55,734 bases of DNA from an uncultured Oscillospiraceae bacterium (GTDB lineage Bacteria > Bacillota > Clostridia > Oscillospirales > Acutalibacteraceae): contig UQDP01000015.1 in the NCBI GenBank assembly GCA_900539845.1, positions 1 to 55,734 on the forward strand, written 5' to 3'. Positions 49,432 through 55,734 of the stretch are shown here, piece by piece. The notes under the pieces were generated by a model that was given only the letters and a program-made list of their open reading frames with translations, was not told the DNA's origin and searched no databases. The translations under genes and the position numbers were made by a program. Positions within the stretch are counted from its first letter, which is position 1. The number at the start of each line of letters is the position of its first letter.

Positions 49432-49477
49432 CGCTTTTCGTGTTTCATATAGCTGTAAGCAAAACACGAAAGGAGCG
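49432..49477 (+). promoter_or_regulatory. Hairpin that can hide a ribosome binding site
   Basis: TTTCGTGTTT (49436-49445) pairs perfectly with AAACACGAAA (49462-49471); further, CGCT (49432-49435) pairs with AGCG (49474-49477) with a two-base bulge. The right arm contains AAAGGAGCG, the ribosome binding site of the 19-codon ORF, so folding would block its translation. Confidence 0.55.
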
Positions 49478-49482
49478 ATAAT

Positions 49483-49542
49483 ATGAAATATTTAAGAGCG
49501 CTTGCCGTAATGCTTTTCTTCCCTTATTACGCAAAAAAATAA
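49483..49542 (+). CDS. 19-codon hydrophobic peptide ORF
   Basis: MKYLRALAVMLFFPYYAKK: basic ends around a hydrophobic core, like a short membrane peptide, type I toxin, or signalling peptide. GGAGCG lies 6 nt before the ATG and a strong terminator follows the stop within a few nt, so the small transcript is self-contained. It is placed after the ABC locus, separated from it by about 160 nt. It may be a real peptide or a chance ORF; it is too short to be certain. Confidence 0.45.
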   Translation: MKYLRALAVMLFFPYYAKK

Positions 49543-49546
49543 TATA

Positions 49547-49581
49547 AAAAGGCTTGAACATTTGATTTGTTCAAGCCTTTT
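49547..49581. terminator. Terminator, convergent
   Basis: AAAAGGCTTGAACA (49547-49560) and TGTTCAAGCCTTTT (49568-49581), perfect 14-bp stem and T/A tracts on both sides. Confidence 0.9.
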
Positions 49582-49602
49582 ATATTGCTGTTTGATTACA
49601 GT

Positions 49603-51141
49603 TTATTCAGCGTTGTTTTCGCTGTCCTCGCTGAACTGCGCCTCACGGGCAGCCTCCTGTTCGGCAAGCCTGTCGGCACGAATATCGGCAAGCTCCGCTA
49701 TCATCTGGTTACGCAGATTTCCGTGAATCGGATAGAGGATAAAGGAAAGTCCGTAAAGTCCTCTTGCGAGTGCGGGAAGTATACAGAACACCGCCCAAAT
49801 ACCGCTTAAAACCGTAGGATCCGTCTGCGGTATCGCGTTTCCGAGCGAGTCCGTGAGCGGAACATAATTGATCCAAGTGAGCACCATGCCCGAAAGCCAG
49901 CCGGTAACCGATGTTGCAAGCTTAGTGAAATAACCCTGAACGGTAGTGACGAGCGCCTCGTTTCTGAGTCCGTGCTTCCACTCCATATAATCAAAGGTCT
50001 CCGCGCAAAGAACAGGACCGACAACAAGGATAAGCTTATTCGGCAGACCGCAGATCGTGAGCGCGAATATGACCCAGATCAGGTTGAGGATATAATTATC
50101 CTGAAAAGTTTGACCGAACGGATGATAGCCGATTATGAAAGTGACAGTGTATGCCACGCCGCCGAAAACACCAGCCACGATAGCCGTGGTGCGCGCGCCG
50201 AACTTTTTAATCATTTTCGCGGCAAGCGGCACCATAAGATAGTTAGGTATACCCGTAAACAAGCCGCAGACTGTTTGGTTTGCAAGGTTGCCGGTATTGT
50301 TGAGCCAGAAATACTGCTCGCTTGAGCCGCCGACAGCCTTGAAGTTGTTGAAGAAATCCGCAAATATGATGGCGAACAGCGGACGGTTCGTGAAAATCTG
50401 TTTAACAGATTCCAGCACGGAGGTCTCATTCATTTCCTCGCGCGACTGGAGCGGCACACGCTCACGCATATTAAAGAAGCCCCAAACGGCAAAGACCGCC
50501 GAGAATATGAGCATAAAATACGCGAAGCTGGAATACACGCTTTCCATCGTTATGCTTGAATTGATTCTGGGCAAAAATTCAACGAGCACGGGAACAAGCG
50601 ACGGAAGCCAGGTTCCGAAAAGCTCAAAGAACTTACTTGTTGTGATCAGGCTGTTTCGCTCGTCGGGGTTGGGTGTGATATTATATATCATAAGGCCCCA
50701 AGCACCGAAGTAGCTCATACCGAGTCCGTAAATTACGATCGCTATGGCGGACCAGATGACCTTGCCCGTTGAACTGATATCCGGCGCTGTAAACATCATG
50801 GCGCCGCCGATGAGCCAAAGCGGAAGCGGCAGAATGAAGAACGGGCGGATACGACCCCAGCGTGTTCTGGTTCTGTCTATTACAAGGCCGGAGATGGTAT
50901 CATCTACCGCGTCGTATATTGAAGAAAACAGATTTATGTACGCATAAGCAGTTGTATTCAGCTTGAGGAACTGAATCATAAAAAATTCCTTGTAAGTGCT
51001 AACAAACTGGCTGAGGTTTTTCTGACCGAAATTTACAAGCACGTACGCTGCAATTTCCTTCGGAGTCAGATAGCGCTTTTTGGTATACGCGAGCTTATCG
51101 AGCTCCGCCTCCTCCTTTGCCAAAAGGTCTTGATCTTCCAA
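49603..51141 (-). CDS. Glycoside-pentoside-hexuronide (GPH) type symporter
   Basis: 512 aa, about 12 membrane helices. IYDAVDDTISGLVIDRTRTR-WGRIRPFFI is the GPH/MelB signature. Cation-linked uptake of a sugar or glycoside is expected; the substrate cannot be seen. Both ends are charged and cytoplasmic. It stands alone on the minus strand with AAGGTATCACC... upstream of the start; no sugar-degrading gene is adjacent. Confidence 0.9.
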   Translation of the reverse strand: MEDQDLLAKEEAELDKLAYTKKRYLTPKEIAAYVLVNFGQKNLSQFVSTYKEFFMIQFLKLNTTAYAYINLFSSIYDAVDDTISGLVIDRTRTRWGRIRPFFILPLPLWLIGGAMMFTAPDISSTGKVIWSAIAIVIYGLGMSYFGAWGLMIYNITPNPDERNSLITTSKFFELFGTWLPSLVPVLVEFLPRINSSITMESVYSSFAYFMLIFSAVFAVWGFFNMRERVPLQSREEMNETSVLESVKQIFTNRPLFAIIFADFFNNFKAVGGSSEQYFWLNNTGNLANQTVCGLFTGIPNYLMVPLAAKMIKKFGARTTAIVAGVFGGVAYTVTFIIGYHPFGQTFQDNYILNLIWVIFALTICGLPNKLILVVGPVLCAETFDYMEWKHGLRNEALVTTVQGYFTKLATSVTGWLSGMVLTWINYVPLTDSLGNAIPQTDPTVLSGIWAVFCILPALARGLYGLSFILYPIHGNLRNQMIAELADIRADRLAEQEAAREAQFSEDSENNAE

Positions 51142-51269
51142 GGTATCACCGCTTTCAAAATCCGTAAAATAATATTATAACATTTTAAATATATCAAATA
51201 TTTAAGAATTAATCAATATACAAAATCAAATATTATACTAAATCTCACAATATGTCAAAAAATCGGATA

Positions 51270-52478
51270 TCAATTTGTGCAGGTTTTATGAAGCGATCTG
51301 TTCTTTTTGACCACTGCGGATGCCGCTATCAGGCTCAAAATAAGAAGCGCCGGGAATATCACGGAAAACATAAGGCCTCTTGAAATATCACTGCTGCTGC
51401 CCGAAAGCATTCCCACCGCAGTGGGGCCGCCGGTACAGCCGAGATCGCCGAGCAGCGCATACGCCGCGTAAACAACGGATGAGATGTTCGGCATATATCT
51501 TGCGGAAAGTGAAAAAGTGGCAGGCCACATAGGCGCAACGGCAAGGCCGCACAAGCAACAGCCGCCAAGCGCCACAATGGGATTCGGTGAGAGCGACGCG
51601 ATCAGATAGGAAAGGATACACAAAACGGAGCAGCCCAGCATGATCTTCATAATATTGACCTTGTCACTGAACTTGCCGTAAATGATTCTGCCTATAAACA
51701 TCAGCAGCGCAAAAGCGCACGGACCGAGAAGGTCACCCGTTGTTTTGGAAACGCCCAGCCCGGCTTCCGCGAAAGCGGACGCCCACTGGCTCATGGAAAG
51801 CTCGCTGGCGCCGGCACAGATCATAACGATACCGAAGATCCAGAACAGCGGGTTCTTGACCATATCGCGCACGTTTCCGCGCTTTCTTTCCTCCTCCGGC
51901 GTGCGTATGGGCACAAAACAGAAGCAGACGCCGCCGGTGAACGGCACGGCGGAAAAGAGCAGCGCAAGGATACGCCAGTTTTCTATCCCTGCGGTTTTGA
52001 AAAATAAGGTGGAGAGCAGCACAACGGCAACACAGCCGGCGCAGTATGAAGAATGGACGAACGCCATCATACCGGCTTTTTTCTGCGTGGGGCAGGACTC
52101 CACGATCGGCGTTATCAGCACCTCAATCAACCCGGAGCCTATAGCATAGAGCACTGTGCATATCAAAAATCCAAAAAACGGATTCGGCATGATATCCGCC
52201 ATAAAAGACAGCCCGGCAAAGCCGCAGAACGAAAAGACCGTGGCAGTTACCGTCAGCGCCCTATAGCCCGTTTTTCTGACGATGAACGGCGCGGCGGCGT
52301 CCACAAAGATCTGGGTAAAAAAAGTAACCGTTATCAACACGGTGAGACTTTCGATGGAAAGCCCGAATTCACTGCCGAAGCGCACAAAAAGAAGCGGCAG
52401 AAATGTACTTGCAACAGATTGCGAAAGATACGCCAGACAGCAGGCTGCAAGCGTATGATTGTAATTCCCTTTTTTCAT
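51270..52478 (-). CDS. MFS transporter
   Basis: 402 aa with about 12 membrane helices; begins MKKGNYNHTLAACCLAYLSQ. It contains an MFS loop motif between helices 2 and 3 (APFIVRKTGYRAL) and between 8 and 9 (GKFSDKVNIMKIM). The ATG at 52478 has CAGGAGAGG close upstream; the frame continues 46 codons further without a site. The substrate is unknown; it is divergent from the alcohol dehydrogenase gene. Confidence 0.85.
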   Translation of the reverse strand: MKKGNYNHTLAACCLAYLSQSVASTFLPLLFVRFGSEFGLSIESLTVLITVTFFTQIFVDAAAPFIVRKTGYRALTVTATVFSFCGFAGLSFMADIMPNPFFGFLICTVLYAIGSGLIEVLITPIVESCPTQKKAGMMAFVHSSYCAGCVAVVLLSTLFFKTAGIENWRILALLFSAVPFTGGVCFCFVPIRTPEEERKRGNVRDMVKNPLFWIFGIVMICAGASELSMSQWASAFAEAGLGVSKTTGDLLGPCAFALLMFIGRIIYGKFSDKVNIMKIMLGCSVLCILSYLIASLSPNPIVALGGCCLCGLAVAPMWPATFSLSARYMPNISSVVYAAYALLGDLGCTGGPTAVGMLSGSSSDISRGLMFSVIFPALLILSLIAASAVVKKNRSLHKTCTN

Positions 52479-52538
52479 GTTCCCTCTCCTGTAAAAATGC
52501 TGATTGATATTATAAAGCATATATTTTACTTTTTCAAC

Positions 52539-52567
52539 TTGATTGCAAAAAATAATAGTGATAAAAT
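52539..52567 (+). promoter_or_regulatory. Promoter of the iron-dependent alcohol dehydrogenase
   Basis: TTGATT (52539-52544), 17-nt spacer, TAAAAT (52562-52567), followed by GGAG and the ATG at 52599. Confidence 0.65.
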
Positions 52568-52598
52568 GAAAGCAAATCATAATATCGGAGTGATAAAA

Positions 52599-53729
52599 AT
52601 GACGTGGGATTTTCATTTGCCCGTTAAAATCATTTTCGGAAGTTCAAAGAGAAAAGAACTTGAAAAATACATAAACGGAATCGGCGGTAAGAACGGCGTG
52701 CTCGTCTGCTCCAAAAGCTTTGTAAAAAACGGCACGGCGCAGGAATTCATAGACCGCTCCGGCGGCAGGATAAAAGCGGTCTTCAGCGATATAAGACCGA
52801 ACCCCACCACAAAGAACGTGAATGACTGCGTGGCGCTTTTAAGGGAGACCGGCGCGGATTTCGCCGTGGCGCTCGGCGGCGGTTCGCCGATGGACTGCTG
52901 CAAGGCGGCATGCGCAATCGCAAAAGGAAATGATGTGATTGAAGCCTATCACACGGGCGGAAAGGCGGTAAACGAGGCTGAGGCGATACCAATGATCGCG
53001 TTTCCCACCACGAGCGGAACCGCAAGCGAGGTCACAAACATCTCCGTGCTGACCGATACGGATAAAAATATAAAAGCGCCGATGAACGACCCGGCTATGT
53101 ACCCGAAAATGGCGGTCCTCGACCCGGAGCTTACCCTTTCCGTGCCCCCGCAGGTGACGGCGTCCACCGGGCTTGACGTTTTAAGCCACGCGGTTGAAAG
53201 CTACTGGAGCACGCTGAATCAGCCGATCTGCGCCGCATGCTCGGTTTACAGCGCAAAACTCGTTTTCAAATATCTTGAACGCGCTTATAAAGACCCCAAA
53301 GACCTTGAGGCGCGCGAAAAAATGGCGACGGCAAGCATAACGGCGGGAGTTGCCTTTTCACACCCGCGCACAACGGGCAGCCACGCCTGCTCCTTTCCGC
53401 TCACAAACCTTTACGGCATGCCGCACGGCGAGGCATGCGCGTTTACGCTGGATTACTTTATAAAGTACAACGCCGAGCATGCGGATGGGGAGGGCAGACT
53501 GGCGGCGTTCGCAAGGCAGTGCGGATTCAAAAACGCTTATGAAATGGCGGATGAAATCAGCGCTATGAAAAAACGCATGGGAATGAGAACACGCCTTTGC
53601 GAGATAGGCTGCACGACCGATGAGCAGATCGCCGAGCTGACAAAAGCAAGCATGAGCATGCTTATGACGAGAAATCCCGTGCCGCTCAGCGAGGAAAATA
53701 TTCTTGAAATGTACCGCGCTTTAAGATAA
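52599..53729 (+). CDS. Iron-containing alcohol dehydrogenase
   Basis: 376 aa. Rossmann N-terminal part with FAVALGGGSPMDCCKAACAI, then an all-helical part with metal residues in STGLDVLSHAVESYWST and GSHACSFPLTNLYGMPHGEA (Asp, His, His, His). It reduces an aldehyde or ketone with NAD(P)H. The group resembles phosphonoacetaldehyde reductase-type enzymes, a guess; by its neighbours tarI and tarJ it may serve cell-envelope polyol phosphate synthesis. GGAGTGATAAAA precedes ATG 52599; the longer frame upstream has none. Confidence 0.9.
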   Translation: MTWDFHLPVKIIFGSSKRKELEKYINGIGGKNGVLVCSKSFVKNGTAQEFIDRSGGRIKAVFSDIRPNPTTKNVNDCVALLRETGADFAVALGGGSPMDCCKAACAIAKGNDVIEAYHTGGKAVNEAEAIPMIAFPTTSGTASEVTNISVLTDTDKNIKAPMNDPAMYPKMAVLDPELTLSVPPQVTASTGLDVLSHAVESYWSTLNQPICAACSVYSAKLVFKYLERAYKDPKDLEAREKMATASITAGVAFSHPRTTGSHACSFPLTNLYGMPHGEACAFTLDYFIKYNAEHADGEGRLAAFARQCGFKNAYEMADEISAMKKRMGMRTRLCEIGCTTDEQIAELTKASMSMLMTRNPVPLSEENILEMYRALR

Positions 53730-53771
53730 TATATAAAATGTAATATCTGATTAAGCAAAGCACAAAACGCA

Positions 53772-53791
53772 GTTCATCCTTTCGGATGAAC
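53772..53791 (+). terminator. Hairpin after the alcohol dehydrogenase gene
   Basis: GTTCATCC-TTTC-GGATGAAC (53772-53791), followed by GAGTATTTT; a possible weak terminator, also readable through into tarI. Confidence 0.45.
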
Positions 53792-53803
53792 GAGTATTTT
53801 AAT

Positions 53804-53859
53804 AAAGCAAGAGAGGAATTCCGCCCGAAAAACGGTTTCGGTTTTATTTCTCCTGCTTT
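53804..53859 (+). promoter_or_regulatory. Structured leader of tarI
   Basis: Outer stem AAAGCA-A-GAGA (53804-53814) with TCTC-C-TGCTTT (53849-53859) and inner hairpin CCGAAA-AACGG-TTTCGG (53825-53841). It ends before the ribosome binding site AAGGAG. It may be a cis-acting RNA; no known class recognised. Confidence 0.4.
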
Positions 53860-53874
53860 GATAAGGAGAACAAT

Positions 53875-54585
53875 ATGGTTTACGGAGTTATACTTGCCGG
53901 CGGAGTCGGCTCACGCATGGGCGGGGACAAGCCCAAGCAGTATCTGACCTTAAAGGGCAAGCCGATCATCATTTATACGATTGAAAAATTTTTCGCCTGC
54001 CCCGATTTTGAAAAAATAATCGTGCTCTGCCCGGAACAGTGGGTAGAGCACACCAAAGACCTTGTAAAAAAATATATCGCCCCGGCGGGCGGCAGAATCA
54101 TTGTTGCCGAGGGCGGCGCAACGCGCAATGAAACCATCATGAACGCTGTGGATATCATTGAAAAAAGCGGCGGTCTTGACGAAGACACGATCATTGTTAC
54201 CCACGATTCCGTGCGCCCGTTCGTGACCAGCAGAATCATAAACGATAACATTGCGGCGTGCAGAGCCTGCGGCGCATGCGACACGGTAGTTAAAGCGACG
54301 GATACGATTGTGGAATCAACGGGCGGCAATAAGATAAGCGCGATCCCAAACAGGAAATATATGTATCAGGGGCAGACACCGCAGTCCTTTAAGGCGCTGA
54401 AGCTGAAAAAGCTTTATAACGAACTTTCGGAAGACGAAAAGGAAATACTGACCGACGCGGCAAAGATCTTCGTACTCAAGGGCGAGCCGGTCGCGCTCGT
54501 GGACGGCGAGGATTTCAACATAAAGATCACCTATCCGTTTGATATGCGTGTTGCCAAAGCCCTGCTGGAGGACGAGGAAGAATGA
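53875..54585 (+). CDS. tarI: D-ribitol-5-phosphate cytidylyltransferase (TarI)
   Basis: 236 aa. Makes CDP-ribitol from CTP and ribitol-5-phosphate, for ribitol-type teichoic acid or capsule. The nucleotide site is GVILAGGVGSRMGGDKPKQY, close to IspD; TarI rather than IspD is favoured by the tarJ partner and by VTHDSVRPFV, MYQGQTPQSFK and DGEDFNIKITYPFD. ATAAGGAG precedes the ATG. tarJ overlaps its end by 4 nt. Confidence 0.93.
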   Translation: MVYGVILAGGVGSRMGGDKPKQYLTLKGKPIIIYTIEKFFACPDFEKIIVLCPEQWVEHTKDLVKKYIAPAGGRIIVAEGGATRNETIMNAVDIIEKSGGLDEDTIIVTHDSVRPFVTSRIINDNIAACRACGACDTVVKATDTIVESTGGNKISAIPNRKYMYQGQTPQSFKALKLKKLYNELSEDEKEILTDAAKIFVLKGEPVALVDGEDFNIKITYPFDMRVAKALLEDEEE

Positions 54586-55607
54586 TAAACACCGTTTACC
54601 GCCTTGCGCAGCCCAGAAGATTTGAGATAGCCTTTGAGGATATTGCGCTTTTCGAGGGCAATGTGCTTGTGCGACCCACCCATCTTTCCATTTGCAACGC
54701 CGATATGAGATATTATCTCGGCACGCGCGATTCAAAGGTGCTTGCCGAAAAGCTGCCGATGGCGCTCATTCACGAGGGTATCGGAAAAGTCGTGTATGAC
54801 CCGTCGGGGAATTTCAGGCAGGGCACTTCGGTGGTCATGATACCGAACATCCCCTGTGAGGAGGATGAATACACGGCCGAAAACTATCTGCGCTCCTCAA
54901 AATTCTGCGGCTCAACAGCGGACGGCTTTTTGCAGGAATATATTGAGATCTCGCCGAAAAGGCTTGTGCCGCTGCCGGAGGGCATCAACCCGAATGTGGC
55001 GGCGTTCACGGAGATCGTTTCCGTTTCGATGCACGCCGTTTCAAGATTTGACGGTATAGCCCACGCGCGCAGAAACGTCATCGGCGTGTGGGGAGACGGC
55101 AATTTGGGCTATATAACCGCCCTTTTGCTGAAAAAGAGCTTTCCCGCGTCTAAGGTCTTCATTTTCGGAACAAACTATGAGAAGCTTGCGGATTTCACGT
55201 TCACGGACGGCGCTTTTCTTGTGAACGACATTCCGCAGGGTCTTGCTGTGGACCACGCCTTTGAATGTGTGGGCGGAAACGGAAGTCCCGTTGCGATAGA
55301 ACAGATCATAGACCTGATCAGACCCGAGGGCACGATATCCCTGCTGGGCGTTTCGGAATACGCGGTACCCGTAAACACCCGAATGGTGCTTGAAAAAGGG
55401 CTTAGGCTGTTCGGCTCCTCCAGAAGCGGCGTTAAGGATTTTGAAAAGACCGTGGAAATGTATAAAAAGCACCCGGAGATAACGGATTATCTCGGAAATC
55501 TGATCAGCTCGGTAAACGAGATCAGAACGCTTGCCGATATCAAAAACGCTTTTGAAAAGGACGCGCGCAAATCTTTCGGCAAAACCATTATGAAATGGGA
55601 GATATAA
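54582..55607 (+). CDS. tarJ: Ribulose-5-phosphate reductase (TarJ)
   Basis: 341 aa zinc-type medium-chain dehydrogenase. It reduces ribulose-5-phosphate to ribitol-5-phosphate for TarI. Substrate and cofactor parts are ATHLSICNADMRYYLGTRDS-like near residue 30 (THLSICNADMRYYLGTRDS), FCGSTADGFLQEYIEI and the Rossmann motif VIGVWGDGNLGYITALLLKK. It overlaps tarI as ATGA, forming the standard unit. Envelope glycosyltransferases that use CDP-ribitol would be expected beyond the window edge. Confidence 0.92.
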   Translation: MINTVYRLAQPRRFEIAFEDIALFEGNVLVRPTHLSICNADMRYYLGTRDSKVLAEKLPMALIHEGIGKVVYDPSGNFRQGTSVVMIPNIPCEEDEYTAENYLRSSKFCGSTADGFLQEYIEISPKRLVPLPEGINPNVAAFTEIVSVSMHAVSRFDGIAHARRNVIGVWGDGNLGYITALLLKKSFPASKVFIFGTNYEKLADFTFTDGAFLVNDIPQGLAVDHAFECVGGNGSPVAIEQIIDLIRPEGTISLLGVSEYAVPVNTRMVLEKGLRLFGSSRSGVKDFEKTVEMYKKHPEITDYLGNLISSVNEIRTLADIKNAFEKDARKSFGKTIMKWEI

Positions 55608-55649
55608 TACGGATTTATACACATCGAAAATTCAAAGATCAAATATTTC

Positions 55650-55681
55650 AAATCGGAATAAACCCATGTTTATTCCGATTT
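55650..55681 (+). terminator. Hairpin after tarJ
   Basis: AAATCGGAATAAAC (55650-55663) and GTTTATTCCGATTT (55668-55681), perfect 14-bp stem with loop CCAT; only a short T-run follows, so its strength as terminator is uncertain. Confidence 0.65.
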
Positions 55682-55734
55682 CAGCGTGTAGAAAAAGTTA
55701 TAAAATAAGAAAAGTATGTATCCCTACACGCTGA
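55681..55734. repeat. Inverted repeat at the window edge
   Basis: TCAGCGTGTAG (55681-55691) and CTACACGCTGA (55724-55734), perfect 11-bp arms around 32 nt of AT-rich DNA. The right arm ends exactly at the window end, so longer extension cannot be seen. It could be the end of a small mobile element or a hairpin. Confidence 0.6.

Noticed and set aside
1..55734. CRISPR array, integrase, transposase or prophage block
   Set aside because: No regularly spaced repeats and no recombinase, capsid or terminase motifs were seen in any frame considered.

Overview
The window looks like chromosomal DNA of a low-to-middle GC, Gram-positive anaerobe of the class Clostridia, most likely the Oscillospiraceae/Ruminococcaceae. 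The reasons are the strong GGAGG-type ribosome binding sites, a T-box leader, a DnaD/DnaI-type replication pair, DUF951, a SleB-type spore cortex lytic enzyme, a LexA box of the Firmicutes type, a MetH protein split from its reactivation domain, and a TarI/TarJ pair. No rRNA, CRISPR array, integrase or transposase was found. Most of the window is ordinary housekeeping DNA with several small, less ordinary islands.

Layout. 1-7.9 kb (minus strand): a GlpA-like/FAD oxidoreductase/DUF1667 operon, a sortase-B-like protein that has lost its catalytic residues, ThiI with its cysteine desulfurase, a HAD-NUDIX fusion and a hotdog thioesterase. 8-10.9 kb: a DUF1624 membrane protein, then a two-gene minus-strand operon (68-aa protein and sigma-region-4-like regulator) whose promoter has a perfect LexA box between -35 and -10, a candidate 100-nt small RNA, and a phosphoribosyltransferase-like gene. 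10.9-14.1 kb: leucine T-box, leuA, leuB. 14.1-15.7 kb: a coiled-coil membrane protein divergent from a tiny ribbon-helix-helix regulator. 15.7-20.8 kb (minus): DUF951, murI, prfA, a TsaC-CoaE fusion and an M18 aminopeptidase in one operon. 20.9-25.9 kb: a triple-S1 protein, tRNA-Gly(GCC), DnaD, a DnaI-like loader and a membrane-anchored protein with Ca-loop-like motifs. 25.9-30.6 kb: an AT-rich orphan, a split chromate transporter with a divergent LysR regulator, and SleB with a small membrane partner.

31-40 kb (plus): OGG1-type glycosylase, RsmE, a small P-loop kinase, then an Rrf2 regulator, a short Cys-containing ORF, metY and cysK (sulfur assimilation), then nadA, mnmA, a GNAT acetyltransferase, trmB and a VanZ-like protein. 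40-43.8 kb (minus): metF, the MetH reactivation protein and MetH core, a methionine synthesis operon that would use the homocysteine made by MetY. 44-45.2 kb: rplM-rpsI with a duplicated terminator. 45.4-49.6 kb: a secreted small protein, a two-permease ABC transporter and a 19-codon peptide ORF behind a hairpin; this is the best candidate for an undescribed system, possibly bacteriocin-like. 49.6-55.7 kb: two sugar/MFS-type transporters, an iron-dependent alcohol dehydrogenase and tarI/tarJ for CDP-ribitol, ending in inverted repeats at the window edge.

Sulfur is a recurring theme: cysteine desulfurase feeds ThiI and probably MnmA; Rrf2, MetY and CysK make cysteine and homocysteine; MetF/MetH make methionine. 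Translation upkeep is the other: prfA, TsaC, MnmA, TrmB, RsmE, S1, L13 and S9. Several genes seem to use rare start codons (CTG for murI and the 24.2 kb gene, TTG for three others), judged from ribosome binding sites and lack of other starts. All calls come from reading the sequence without database searches.
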